The notes beneath the pieces are model-generated. The model worked only from the letters and a program-made list of their open reading frames with translations, was not told the origin of the DNA and made no database searches. A stretch of 64,000 bases of DNA from UBA1413 sp964650525 (lineage in GTDB: Bacteria > Bacteroidota > Bacteroidia > Bacteroidales > Prolixibacteraceae), in the NCBI GenBank assembly GCA_964650525.1, contig CAZYUA010000002.1:1-64000 (forward strand). The letters run 5' to 3'. How positions within the stretch are numbered: the first letter of the stretch is position 1; each line of letters opens with the position of its first letter. The position numbers and the translations under genes were made by a program. Of this stretch, positions 45,831 to 54,854 are shown piece after piece.

Positions 45831-47024
45831 ATGGGAAGAGTCTTAATCATCGGTGCCGGGGGTGTTGGTACCGTTGTTGCCTACAAGATGGCAGCATTGC
45901 CGGAAGTGTTTAGCAGCATAATGCTTGCCAGCCGCACCAAGTCAAAATGCGATGCCATAGCCCGCAAGATTGGAGGGAACAGGCTACAAACCGCCCAGGT
46001 GGATGCCGACAATGTGCCGCAGCTGGTATCCCTGATCCGCACGTTCAAACCCGATATTGTGGTCAACGTGGCACTTCCCTACCAGGATCTGCCCATCATG
46101 GATGCCTGTCTGGAAACAGAAACCAGCTATCTCGACACGGCAAATTACGAACCCCGTGATGAAGCCCGTTATGAATACAAATGGCAGTGGGCCTACCGGG
46201 ACCGGTTCCGGGATGCGGGAATCACTGCCATCCTGGGTTGCGGATTTGATCCCGGGGTTACCAGCGTCTTTACCGCCTATGCGGCCAAGCACTACTTCGA
46301 CGAAATCCATTATCTTGACATTGTGGACTGCAATGCCGGGGAACACGGGAAAGCCTTTGCCACCAATTTCAACCCGGAAATAAACATCCGGGAGGTTACC
46401 CAGAAAGGCAAATACTGGGAAGACGGCAAGTGGCTTGAAACAGAACCGCACGAGATACACCGGCCCCTCAACTACCCTGGCATAGGTCCCAAAGAGTCTT
46501 ACCTGATTTACCACGAAGAACTGGAGTCGCTGGTTAAGAATTTTCCATCCCTGAAAAGGGCTCGTTTCTGGATGACCTTTGGTCAGGAATACCTCACCCA
46601 TCTCCGGGTGATACAGAACATCGGGATGGCCGGTATCGAGCCGGTGATGTACGAAGGCCGGGAGATCGTACCCATTCAGTTTTTAAAGGCCGTTTTACCC
46701 AATCCGGGCGACCTGGGGAAGAACTATAAAGGCTGGACCTCTATTGGGTGCCGCATCCGTGGGATAAAAGAAGGAACGGAAAAGACCTACTACATCTATA
46801 ACAACTGCGACCATGAAAAAGCGTACGCAGAAACAGGCACACAAGCTGTAAGTTATACCACCGGAGTACCCGCCATGACCGGCACCATGATGTACCTGCA
46901 GGGTATCTGGGAAAAACCCGGTGTGTACAATGTCGAAGAATTTGATCCGGATCCCTTTTTGGAAGCTCTGGCCAAAAACGGACTTCCCTGGCATGAGATT
47001 CACGGTGCAGACCTGGAACTGTAG
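45831..47024 (+). CDS. Saccharopine dehydrogenase-like carboxynorspermidine synthase
   Basis: The 397-aa protein has an N-terminal Rossmann domain with GAGGVG (8-13) and belongs to the saccharopine dehydrogenase-like family. The C-terminal features (GCGFDPGVTSVFTAY, DIVDCNAGEHGKAFATNFNPEINIREVTQKGKYWEDGKW, GFRARFWMTFGQEYL-like RARFWMTFGQEYLTHLRVIQNIGM) are those of carboxynorspermidine/carboxyspermidine dehydrogenase. That enzyme reduces the Schiff base of aspartate semialdehyde with diaminopropane or putrescine, the step before the decarboxylase in the alternative spermidine pathway typical of Bacteroidota. The decarboxylase gene is not in this window. A terminator follows the gene. Confidence 0.88.
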   Translation: MGRVLIIGAGGVGTVVAYKMAALPEVFSSIMLASRTKSKCDAIARKIGGNRLQTAQVDADNVPQLVSLIRTFKPDIVVNVALPYQDLPIMDACLETETSYLDTANYEPRDEARYEYKWQWAYRDRFRDAGITAILGCGFDPGVTSVFTAYAAKHYFDEIHYLDIVDCNAGEHGKAFATNFNPEINIREVTQKGKYWEDGKWLETEPHEIHRPLNYPGIGPKESYLIYHEELESLVKNFPSLKRARFWMTFGQEYLTHLRVIQNIGMAGIEPVMYEGREIVPIQFLKAVLPNPGDLGKNYKGWTSIGCRIRGIKEGTEKTYYIYNNCDHEKAYAETGTQAVSYTTGVPAMTGTMMYLQGIWEKPGVYNVEEFDPDPFLEALAKNGLPWHEIHGADLEL

Positions 47025-47079
47025 CCGGTGAAACCGGGCAGTTTTGCTCACGGGGGTTCTCTGGTCAACCGGAGATTAC

Positions 47080-47116
47080 CCAAGGTGCAGAAAAACAGCA
47101 CCTTGGATTTTGTTTT
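47080..47116 (+). terminator. Rho-independent terminator
   Basis: A perfect 9-bp stem (CCAAGGTGC at 47080-47088 with 47098-47106) has a 9-nt A-rich loop and is followed by ATTTTGTTTT. It ends transcription of the dehydrogenase gene, 55 nt after its stop codon. Confidence 0.75.
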
Positions 47117-47244
47117 GCTTCGACTGGCAGATAACAGGCAAATAGGTTATGGTAACCCCTATTGCCTGCTGACGCTGTTTTCGAAAACCCAATATGTTCA
47201 GTTTGTCATGGCAGATTGACCGATTGCCGGATAAACGGAATGAT

Positions 47245-47252
47245 TATCTTTG
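47245..47252 (+). promoter_or_regulatory. Bacteroidota-type -7 box TATCTTTG
   Basis: TATCTTTG is an exact TAnnTTTG match, with ATTG about 18 nt upstream as a possible -33 element. The ATG of the DUF819 gene is 22 nt downstream. Confidence 0.5.
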
Positions 47253-47274
47253 TTTTACACTAAACTGAACTGAA

Positions 47275-48555
47275 ATGGTTTTTACTGTTCTGCTGTTGCT
47301 CTTTTATTTCCTGTTACCGGTACTGATTATCTACCTGACCCACGTCAACAAGACCATCAACAAAATCGGGGCGATAGCCCTTGCTTACCTCACCGGGATC
47401 ATTGCCGGCAACATAGGGATTTTACCCAAAGGAAGCGAGGGTTACCGTTCCATGCTGCCGACGCCAGACGGGTCCCTGTATCTGCCTTCCGAAAAGGTAC
47501 TGTCGCTGGTTGAATCCGGGACTCTGCCCCAGGGCGACCTGCTGGTCAACCAGATAGCCTCGATGCAGAGTCTTCTCTCCTCGGTCATGATCCTTATCGC
47601 CATACCGTTGCTGTTATTCTCCCTGGACCTCAGGCGATGGATCAGACTGGCCCCGGAAGCGATAAAATCGCTGATCATTGGGGTGGTATCGCTGTTGATT
47701 GTGATATTTGCCGGTTACTGGGTGGCGGGAGGACAGATCTCCGAAGGATGGAAAGTCGGGGGCATGCTGGTAGGAGTGTACACCGGGGGTACGGCAAACC
47801 TGGTTGCCATTGCTGCTGCCCTGAAAGTCAGCCCCGATGTCTTCATCCTGGTCAATACCTACGATATGGTTTTAAGTGCTTTTGTATTGTTTTTCCTGAT
47901 GACCATAGCCCAGCGGATTTTTAACCTGTTCCTGCCCCATTTTTCAGAAACTAAAAAGCACAAAGCCATCTGCAAAGTGATCAAAGAAACCGAGGGTGTG
48001 GACAACTACCTGGGTATGATCTCCTGGAAGTCGTTCCGGCAGTTGGGAGCCGCCCTGGCCTTGTCACTGCTCATCGTTGCCATCAGCTACGGCTTGGGCA
48101 GTATCGTCTCCAAGGATGTGCAGATGACCGTAATCATCCTGACCCTGACGACCCTTGGGCTGCTGGCGTCACTGGTAAAAAAGATAAACCATATTGACAA
48201 AACCTTCCAGTTCGGGATGTATTTTATCATCGTTTTTTCGTTGGTATTTGCCTCCATGGCTGATTTGGGAGCCATGTTCCAGATCAGATTTCTGAACCTT
48301 TTCATCTATGTGGCCATCGCTGTCTTCGGTTCTATCATCGTACATGCAGGGCTTTCGAAGATTTTCAGGGTGGACACCGATACCACCATCATAACCATCA
48401 CAGGGCTCACGTTTTCACCCCCATTTGTTCCTGCCGTGGCTGCATCCATCCGCAACAAAGAAGTGATCCTCACCGGTATCACTAACGGACTGATTGGTTA
48501 CGCCATCGGTAATTACCTGGGTGTTTTCGTTGCTTACTTACTTAAAAGCTTCTGA
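47275..48555 (+). CDS. DUF819 family membrane transporter
   Basis: This 426-aa protein is almost entirely membrane-embedded, with about twelve hydrophobic helices. The length, the opening (FTVLLLLFYFLLPVLIIYLTHVNKTINKIGAIALAYLTG) and the SWKSFRQLGAALALSLL region match the DUF819 (YjcL-like) family, which is related to sodium-dependent carboxylate or solute transporters. The substrate is not known. A PNPOx-like gene follows after 25 nt on the same strand, so the two are probably co-transcribed. Confidence 0.85.
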   Translation: MVFTVLLLLFYFLLPVLIIYLTHVNKTINKIGAIALAYLTGIIAGNIGILPKGSEGYRSMLPTPDGSLYLPSEKVLSLVESGTLPQGDLLVNQIASMQSLLSSVMILIAIPLLLFSLDLRRWIRLAPEAIKSLIIGVVSLLIVIFAGYWVAGGQISEGWKVGGMLVGVYTGGTANLVAIAAALKVSPDVFILVNTYDMVLSAFVLFFLMTIAQRIFNLFLPHFSETKKHKAICKVIKETEGVDNYLGMISWKSFRQLGAALALSLLIVAISYGLGSIVSKDVQMTVIILTLTTLGLLASLVKKINHIDKTFQFGMYFIIVFSLVFASMADLGAMFQIRFLNLFIYVAIAVFGSIIVHAGLSKIFRVDTDTTIITITGLTFSPPFVPAVAASIRNKEVILTGITNGLIGYAIGNYLGVFVAYLLKSF

Positions 48556-48580
48556 GACGGTAACCATAAACTGAACAACC

Positions 48581-48982
48581 ATGGAAAAAGCCTTCTCCTT
48601 TCTGGACTGCCATCCGGATGTAGCCTTTGCCACTGTGGACCTGTCATTCAAACCCAGGATCCGGCCATTCCGGATCAGGAAAAGGAAGGGCAGTTCCCTC
48701 TTTTTTACTGCCGGGCTTCACAAAGCAGTGGCGGAACAACTAAAGGCCAACCCCTTTGCGGAACTGCTGGCGACAGAAGGAAAACGATCGGTCAGGGTGG
48801 CAGGGGTGATTATGTTCGACCTTTCACCGGGTGAATGCAGGGATATACTTATCGGAGACCCTGTTCAGCGGGATTTGTACCAGGATGATGCTGACCCCAT
48901 CTGTTTCCGGATGGTAGTACACAAAATTGACTATTACGACCTTGACAGCACTCCTCCTGTAAAGGAGACGTTTCACATTTAG
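48581..48982 (+). CDS. Pyridoxamine 5'-phosphate oxidase-like protein
   Basis: The 133-aa protein is a small split-barrel FMN-binding domain: ATVDLSFKPRIRPFRIR, KGSSLFFTAGLHKAVAEQLKANPFAELLA and the closing FRMVVHKIDYYD follow the pyridoxamine phosphate oxidase-like pattern used by small flavin reductases. It acts in the cytoplasm, probably binding FMN. Substrate is unknown. It is the second gene of a pair with the DUF819 transporter. Confidence 0.82.
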   Translation: MEKAFSFLDCHPDVAFATVDLSFKPRIRPFRIRKRKGSSLFFTAGLHKAVAEQLKANPFAELLATEGKRSVRVAGVIMFDLSPGECRDILIGDPVQRDLYQDDADPICFRMVVHKIDYYDLDSTPPVKETFHI

Positions 48983-49059
48983 CCGGTGATCTCTCCCGGC
49001 AATCCCCTTACAAGGACTGGTTTCCGGTCTTGTCGGGAAGGATGAACATGAATGGATAT

Positions 49060-49398
49060 TCAGGGATTCGGGGGAAGGATCCTTACGGAATCCTGAAGGT
49101 TCTGATAGGTTTCCATGGTGATGGGGTTTGCTTTGTAACCCTTTTTTTCTATCGCTGCAGCCAGTGTTTCAGAAGAAGTTTTACTTCCGGTGTAAACAAT
49201 CCGGATGGTATTGGAGAGATGATCGAGCTTCAGATCACGCACTCCTTTTTCAAACCGGAGGTGTTCAAAAAGGGTGTTTTCGCAAGCAGCACAATGCATA
49301 TTACTTCTGAAATGCACCACTGCCTCCCCTTTTTTCTGAGCAGTAACACCAAAGCTGCAAATCAAAACCAGCGTCAGAATCAGAATGTTTTTTTTCAT
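49060..49398 (-). CDS. Secreted heavy-metal-associated (HMA) domain protein
   Basis: Starting at the ATG at 49398, the 112-aa precursor has a signal peptide (ILILTLVLICSFGVTA) and one HMA fold with the metal-binding CxxC in NMHCAAC (C36, C39), followed by the usual beta-alpha-beta-beta-alpha-beta pattern (TLFEHLRFEKGVRDLKLDHL, NTIRIVYTG, ETLAAAIEKKGYKA). It should bind Cu or another soft metal in the periplasm. It lies 25 nt after the TonB-receptor gene, so the two probably work together in metal uptake or sensing. Confidence 0.88.
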   Translation of the reverse strand: MKKNILILTLVLICSFGVTAQKKGEAVVHFRSNMHCAACENTLFEHLRFEKGVRDLKLDHLSNTIRIVYTGSKTSSETLAAAIEKKGYKANPITMETYQNLQDSVRILPPNP

Positions 49399-49423
49399 AA
49401 CCTGCAAATTGAATTTCTTATAG

Positions 49424-51655
49424 TTAGTTTTCTGCGTAATTCAGGGTGAACCGCAAACCAAGGTAGAGCCTCCGGCCCATGACCGGCCCCCAGATGTTTG
49501 TCGCATCAAATCCGGGTTCAAAAGGTCTGTCTGCTCCCAGCACAGGGTGGTCCTGTCTGAATCCGGTCAGGTTCTCCGTACCGGCGTATATATTCCACAC
49601 CCTGAAATACCTGGTAATCTGTGCATTCATGACGGTATAGGCAGGAAAGCGCAAATCATCGTGCGACCAGGAAGAAGGCTGCAGGCCAGGAGTCTGCAAC
49701 AAGACGGGAAGCCGTCCGCCCCCGTTTAGCTGGATCGTATAATCGAACATCCACTTTTTCAGACTGGTGGTATAATTGGCCGATACCAAACCTTTGTAAC
49801 GGCTGGTGTAGGGCTTTTCAAGCAACTTTCCGCCAATGGTTTGCCTGACATCGTTCATCCTCCAGGCAAGGATGAGATCGAAATTACGGATTACAGGATA
49901 GCGAATATCGACCTGCAGGCTGTTGGCAAAGGATTTTCCAGCGAGGGGTTTCAAAAAGATAAGATCTGCAGAGGTTTCCTTGTCAATTACCAACTGTTGC
50001 AGGAAGGAGGTACGGTAAAACTCGGCAGAAATCTGAAGGTCACGATCCAGGAGCCGGTATTGCTGGAGGAAACTTATTCCATAATTCCAGGCTTCCTCCC
50101 AGACCGTTTCGTCGAAATCCAGTTTCCGATAGTTGGAAAGAAGAAAGCTGTTTTCAGCCAGGACCTGGGCAGATCGGTAGCCCTTGCCGGCGCTGGCCCG
50201 GAAGGTAAAGCGAGGATCGGGCTGAAAACGGAGATGGGCCCGTGGTGTCAGAAAACTCCCGTACCGGTTGTGATGGTCGTACCGGATCCCTGTCATCAGA
50301 GTAAAACGATCTGAAGGTTTCAGGGTATATTCTGCAAACATCCCGGGTACCGATTCGTAATGGTTCATCGGCCGGGATGCCAGCGTCTCCTCAAAAGCAT
50401 CGTACAAATAGCTGAATCCGGCATTAACAGCATGGTGTGAACGATCATCGAGGTCAAGAGTCAGCACCAGGTTGGCGGAGAGACGTTTTTCGTCAGCATC
50501 ATACGGGGTAAGTCCGTACGATGAAGCCTGGTCATGCGTCACACCGTTCGTCAGCAAGGCCAGGGCAATATGCTGGGAAGGCCATACATAACCAATTTTA
50601 AACACCCCTTCAGCCAGGTTGTTCCGGATGGTTGTCATGTAGGTTGATTGCTCAGATGAAGGAACACTCCGGATGAAACCGGTTTGTCCGCCGTAACGGG
50701 TATCCGTCAGGATGCGGAATGCTCCGTGTACCATCAGCCCCTTGTGGTTGTGGTATTTCCAGACATTATACAGGTGATACTGGCTGTTAACCGGATGATC
50801 GAGGAAGCCATCGCCATTGTGGTCGATGCGGTTGCTCAGGTTCTCAGCATGAAGAAAAAGGCCTGTCGTCAGTTTATCCTTGTAAAGCCTTATATTCCCG
50901 TTGCCGTTAAATTCCGTCTTCCCGTCGGCAGAAGCAAAGCCGTTCAAATGCAATGTTTCCCTGCTGTCGGGCTTTTTGAAATCCACATTAATCTGTCCGG
51001 TGATCGACTCATACCCATTCACCACAGAGGCAGCCCCTTTGGAGACCTGGATCGATTCCATCCACGGACCAGGGATATAGGTCAACCCAAAATTGGTTGC
51101 CAATCCCCGGAAGTTAGGAATATTTTCCGTCTGGAGACTGGAATAGATCCCATCCAGACCCAACAACCTGATCTGTTTAGCCCCTGTGATGGCATCGTTA
51201 TAGCTGACGTCGACCGACGGATTGGTCTCAAAGCTTTCAGCCAGATTACAACAGGCCGCTTTATGCAACTCTGCCCCTCCGATCTTCTCGGTTTGGATCG
51301 GGTTAAGGGTCGACAGATAGGTACCCCGGTTTTTCTGCACTATGCTGACCTCCGCCAGTTCAAGATCAGGTACCATGACCACCTCAAGCGGCAGGTTGCC
51401 ACTTAACTCAATGGTTTGAGTATGATAGCCCACAAAACTGAAAATTAGCCGGTTGCTCCCCCGACGGGCCGAAACAGTGAAGTTTCCGGAATCGTCCGAA
51501 ACTGTTCCCTGCCGTGAACCTTCCCAGTAAATATGAACTCCGGGCAGCGTTTCCCTCTCCCCTTTTCCCTGACTGTATACGGTTCCGGAAATTGGTTGGG
51601 AAAACAGCCACACCGGATACATAACAATGAAAAACAGTATGATGAAAGATCTCAT
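49424..51655 (-). CDS. TonB-dependent receptor, probably for metal
   Basis: The 743-aa outer-membrane receptor has a signal peptide, a carboxypeptidase-regulatory-like N-terminal domain (ISGTVYSQGKGE...SVGYHTQTIELSG), a plug domain (GAKQIRLLGLDGIYSSLQTENIPN, VSKGAASVVNGYESITGQINVDF) and a 22-strand barrel ending in RLYLGLRFTLNY. A twin cysteine (ACCNLAES) occurs just before the plug. Receptors of this type next to an HMA protein are seen in metal, mainly copper, uptake loci. The HMA gene follows after 25 nt. Confidence 0.88.
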   Translation of the reverse strand: MRSFIILFFIVMYPVWLFSQPISGTVYSQGKGERETLPGVHIYWEGSRQGTVSDDSGNFTVSARRGSNRLIFSFVGYHTQTIELSGNLPLEVVMVPDLELAEVSIVQKNRGTYLSTLNPIQTEKIGGAELHKAACCNLAESFETNPSVDVSYNDAITGAKQIRLLGLDGIYSSLQTENIPNFRGLATNFGLTYIPGPWMESIQVSKGAASVVNGYESITGQINVDFKKPDSRETLHLNGFASADGKTEFNGNGNIRLYKDKLTTGLFLHAENLSNRIDHNGDGFLDHPVNSQYHLYNVWKYHNHKGLMVHGAFRILTDTRYGGQTGFIRSVPSSEQSTYMTTIRNNLAEGVFKIGYVWPSQHIALALLTNGVTHDQASSYGLTPYDADEKRLSANLVLTLDLDDRSHHAVNAGFSYLYDAFEETLASRPMNHYESVPGMFAEYTLKPSDRFTLMTGIRYDHHNRYGSFLTPRAHLRFQPDPRFTFRASAGKGYRSAQVLAENSFLLSNYRKLDFDETVWEEAWNYGISFLQQYRLLDRDLQISAEFYRTSFLQQLVIDKETSADLIFLKPLAGKSFANSLQVDIRYPVIRNFDLILAWRMNDVRQTIGGKLLEKPYTSRYKGLVSANYTTSLKKWMFDYTIQLNGGGRLPVLLQTPGLQPSSWSHDDLRFPAYTVMNAQITRYFRVWNIYAGTENLTGFRQDHPVLGADRPFEPGFDATNIWGPVMGRRLYLGLRFTLNYAEN

Positions 51656-51991
51656 TGCACCGGATTTAAAACGAGTAAAAGATCAATCCGTAAAAAACCA
51701 GATGAGACCTGGATTATTTGCTGCCAAAAGGTACAGATCAGTCTCACGCTTCAAAAATAGGCTTCTCCGGCATGATAAGCTGTTAACGAAAAGTTAAAGA
51801 TAAAAATATCCGAAATTAATTATCCGGTAAAAAGTTCACTGTCTCTGCCAGCGAATTCAGGGGAGAGTCAAACAATGAATGTTCTGTTCACCCAGCATCC
51901 TGTATCGAAGGTCTTTTTGCCTGAAGGGTGCAGGGACGCAACCCCCATCCGGTATACTGTCAGTCAGGGTTGCCAAGGTGAGGTGCAGGGG
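51656..51991. other. Intergenic region without a gene
   Basis: The 336-nt stretch between the receptor start and the DPP III-like stop is AT-rich (about 51660-51840) and probably carries the receptor promoter. A plus-strand ORF at 51875-52648 overlaps the peptidase gene and is not considered real. I see no RNA gene or repeat. Confidence 0.45.
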
Positions 51992-53638
51992 TCAGGGCAG
52001 ACCGAGGATGGTGGGGCCTTGTTCGAAGAAAATATCTTTCGGGATGCCAGCCTGAGCGATCCTGTCGAGGTCAGCCTGCAAATCGCTGCCGACGATGCCT
52101 TTTTCGGCAATCAGGCGGACCGCTTCCGGGTAGTTTCCATCTCCCTGCAAGACAAGAATGGCGTTGGTGAGCCCCAGCATAGCTTCCTTCATTTTTTCAA
52201 AATTGACCCGGTAGATTCCGGTTGCGGCGTCTCTTTCGAACGCACCCGCTTCCTGGAACCAGGCGAAGCGGATCATGTTAGCCTTGCCATGGGCGGAAGC
52301 AGCCCCAAAACGCACCGACCGGAAAATACCGGCCATGAAGGTCACAAAGTTATCCATCAGGTCCTTATCGGGGAATTCTCCCATTTCATGCAGCTTACAG
52401 ACACACCACAATCCCAGGATGTCGGCCTTGCTTTCCTCAATGGAGGTGTAGGCGTCTTTGAGGGCTTCCCTGACGGTAGACTCTCCGTTGATGGTCATCC
52501 CCATGCCGAGGCCATGGGCCACTTCATGAAACATGGTATTTTCGAAGAAAGCATCGAATCTGACGTGCGCCTGTTGGTCTTCTGCCACCAGCAGGCCGGC
52601 AATGGGCACAAGGATATGGTCAAACTTGGCCTGCATGGCGTTTTTTAGCTGCAGTTTTCTGCTTCCCCTGGCGGCTTGAACTTTTTCATCATTGGGCAGA
52701 TTGATGGCAATGGTCTTGCTGCCCGCATTGCAATCGCCGGCATAAAAAACAGCATCGTATACATTCATGTCGGATCCACTTCCCGGTGTTTCCATCTTAT
52801 ATGCCTCTGCAACAGGTAGTTCCTTTTGTAAAACAGGTAGAAGAGCGCTGAATTTTTCCAGCCTGCTGCTCCAAATTTTATCTTTGACCAGGATAAATGC
52901 CTCGTGAGCAGCGCGGTATCCAAACAGGTGGTCCTCATATGTTTCGATGGGACCGGCGATGAAATCAATGGTATTGGTTTTCATGTCCATCCAGGCCATG
53001 TCGCTATCGAAATAATCGTCGGTCAGCAAGGCGTTTGCCCTGGCTTCCAGGTAACGCCGGAGCCCTGGATCTTCGGCAAGCAGCGCAGCCTGTTGTAACA
53101 GACCTGCTGCTTTCTCAGTTTCTTCCCGGAAAGCTTCATGATAGGGAACCAGGGTTAGTCTCCCCTCCCCGTTTCTGACTACCATGCTGTACAAACCCGC
53201 TTTCTGAGGTTCTTCCCACGCTTCAAACTCCTCTTTCGTCATATCGGCCGGATAGAAACCGGCTCCTTCCGGTTTAGGCCCGATACCGGGGAGAAAAGGT
53301 TCATTGTTGTTTAACCTTTCCCATGGTCCGTAGTTGATGTTGATCAGCTTGACAAGTCCGGGATTCTTCAGCCCGGATAACAACCGGCTTTTATCCCCGA
53401 AGGCCTGCTTCCAGTAAATATCGTCCATGAGGCCGGCGGCCTCGAAGAGAATGGGAAGCATTTGTTTTTCCTTTTCCGTCAGCACGGAAATATCCGTTGT
53501 AAGCCTGAAGGAAGCAAATTCATCCGATTTCGACTTGATAAGTTCCATGTCCAGGTTCGATTCGTTTATGTTTCCGTGGTTGTTCTGCTTGCAGGAAAAT
53601 ACCACCATTACCAGCAAGAGAAGAGTAAACTTCTTCAT
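51992..53638 (-). CDS. Dipeptidyl-peptidase III-like zinc peptidase, lipoprotein
   Basis: From the ATG at 53638 the 548-aa protein has a lipoprotein signal (LLLLVMVVFSCKQNN). The catalytic zinc region is HEVAHGLG (about residue 367), followed about 30 residues later by SIEESKAD, the two zinc-binding segments of M49 peptidases. Note that the motif is HEXXH (pentapeptide) and not the hexapeptide HEXXGH of classical DPP III; a bacterial DPP III homologue with a pentapeptide is known. The N-terminal part (ISVLTEKEKQMLPILFEAAGLMDDIYWKQAFG) is typical of the Bacteroidota branch. It would remove dipeptides from the N-terminus of peptides in the periplasm or at the surface. Confidence 0.82.
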   Translation of the reverse strand: MKKFTLLLLVMVVFSCKQNNHGNINESNLDMELIKSKSDEFASFRLTTDISVLTEKEKQMLPILFEAAGLMDDIYWKQAFGDKSRLLSGLKNPGLVKLININYGPWERLNNNEPFLPGIGPKPEGAGFYPADMTKEEFEAWEEPQKAGLYSMVVRNGEGRLTLVPYHEAFREETEKAAGLLQQAALLAEDPGLRRYLEARANALLTDDYFDSDMAWMDMKTNTIDFIAGPIETYEDHLFGYRAAHEAFILVKDKIWSSRLEKFSALLPVLQKELPVAEAYKMETPGSGSDMNVYDAVFYAGDCNAGSKTIAINLPNDEKVQAARGSRKLQLKNAMQAKFDHILVPIAGLLVAEDQQAHVRFDAFFENTMFHEVAHGLGMGMTINGESTVREALKDAYTSIEESKADILGLWCVCKLHEMGEFPDKDLMDNFVTFMAGIFRSVRFGAASAHGKANMIRFAWFQEAGAFERDAATGIYRVNFEKMKEAMLGLTNAILVLQGDGNYPEAVRLIAEKGIVGSDLQADLDRIAQAGIPKDIFFEQGPTILGLP

Positions 53639-53707
53639 GATCATTGAATTTTATTTTGACTCAAAGCTACAAATTGGTTTCAAAACGAGCAAGGAGAGGC
53701 AGGGAAC

Positions 53708-53745
53708 AAAAAAAACCGTCACAGTAGTTTCTGTGGCGGTTTTTT
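53708..53745 (-). terminator. Bidirectional terminator
   Basis: A 9-bp stem (CCGTCACAG at 53716-53724 with 53731-53739, one G-T pair) is flanked by A8 on the left and T6 on the right, so it can terminate in both directions. On the minus strand it ends the TPR gene at 53763. Confidence 0.75.
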
Positions 53746-53762
53746 CTCGGGGTGATGCCTGA

Positions 53763-54611
53763 TTATTTCAACTGGCTGCAGGCGTCGATCAGTTTCTGTG
53801 CATTGGCGTTTGCAGGATCCAGCAGTTTAGCCTTTTCCAATATCTCCTTGGCTTTTTGGAATTCGACTTTGGCCTTGCTGAGTTCGGCAAGATAGGCATC
53901 GTCATCGGTCTTCAGCTTTCCTTCGGTTACCTGTTGGTTGGCCGCATTGATGATTTCGGCACCCGCCTTATAAAGGGTATTTCCTTCTCCAACATAAATA
54001 TTAGCCAGAGCTGAGGCAAACTTCTTGTTGGCCGGAAATTTCTCGCACCCCATCATGAGGGTTTGTTTGTACTCCTCGTCCTTGTTCATTTTTTTCAGGG
54101 CACCTGCTTTGTTGAAAAGGGCATCTTCGGCCTTGAAACCCGCCTGGTAGGCCAAATCGAAAAAATGAACTGCCTTCTCAAAATTCTCAAGTCTGAAAGA
54201 GGTAACGGCAGCATTGAGCATCAGGGCACCGGGCTTATCATCCGAAAGTTCCAGGGCCTTTTCGTAATTTACCAGGGCATTGGCATAATCTTTCATCTTG
54301 TTATAAATTCCAGCCTTGTATTCATAACACTTGGGGACATTGGTCCCTGCCTCGATGGCTTTGTCAAAATAGCTGAGGGCGGCTTCCTGTTTTTCCGCCT
54401 GCATGGCTGCAAATCCTATGTTGAAGTTGATTGACTTATCCACTACGACCTCCCCAAGGTTCGACATAGCTTTGTCGTACATTTCGAAGGCTTCGGCATA
54501 TTGATTAGCCTTCAGGGCTTCGTTGGCTTTGTTGATCAGCTCAGCCGCATCCTGGGCAGATACAGCCAGGGAGAACAGGAGTCCCACAAATAAAAGTCCG
54601 TACTTTTTCAT
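53763..54611 (-). CDS. Exported TPR protein
   Basis: The 282-aa precursor has a signal peptide (LLFVGLLFSLAVSAQ) and about five tetratricopeptide repeats, clear in the segments ALKANQYAEAFEMYDKAM, NFNIGFAAMQAEKQEAALSYFDKAIEAG, YNKMKDYANALVNYEKALEL and FRLENFEKAVHFFDLAYQAG. The C-terminal part (KVEFQKAKEILEKAKLLDPANANAQKLIDAC) closes with a capping repeat. TPR proteins mediate protein-protein contacts in the periplasm, and the partner cannot be inferred. It stands alone between two terminators and divergent genes. Confidence 0.85.
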   Translation of the reverse strand: MKKYGLLFVGLLFSLAVSAQDAAELINKANEALKANQYAEAFEMYDKAMSNLGEVVVDKSINFNIGFAAMQAEKQEAALSYFDKAIEAGTNVPKCYEYKAGIYNKMKDYANALVNYEKALELSDDKPGALMLNAAVTSFRLENFEKAVHFFDLAYQAGFKAEDALFNKAGALKKMNKDEEYKQTLMMGCEKFPANKKFASALANIYVGEGNTLYKAGAEIINAANQQVTEGKLKTDDDAYLAELSKAKVEFQKAKEILEKAKLLDPANANAQKLIDACSQLK

Positions 54612-54854
54612 TTCGATCCGATTAAATTTTGTGTTGATTATTACTATGTTATACCTTCAAACGAATGCCAAAAATATACATTATCCCAAGAAATCCAATT
54701 TTTTTTTAACCCGCCTATTTCGGACATGGTGAGTTACTTACAAAAAAAATGCCAAAAATTGGCGTATACAGATTGCGGCGCCGGAGGGGATTCTGTGCGA
54801 TCCGGCAAACGGTACGATGCACGACGATTTCGTGAAAACCGCACCATTGCGTCT

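Noticed and set aside
47028..47219. Plus-strand 63-aa ORF after the dehydrogenase
   Set aside because: It contains the terminator hairpin and has no protein-like features.
51875..52648. Plus-strand 257-aa ORF overlapping the DPP III-like gene
   Set aside because: It is antisense to a well-supported peptidase and has no motif.
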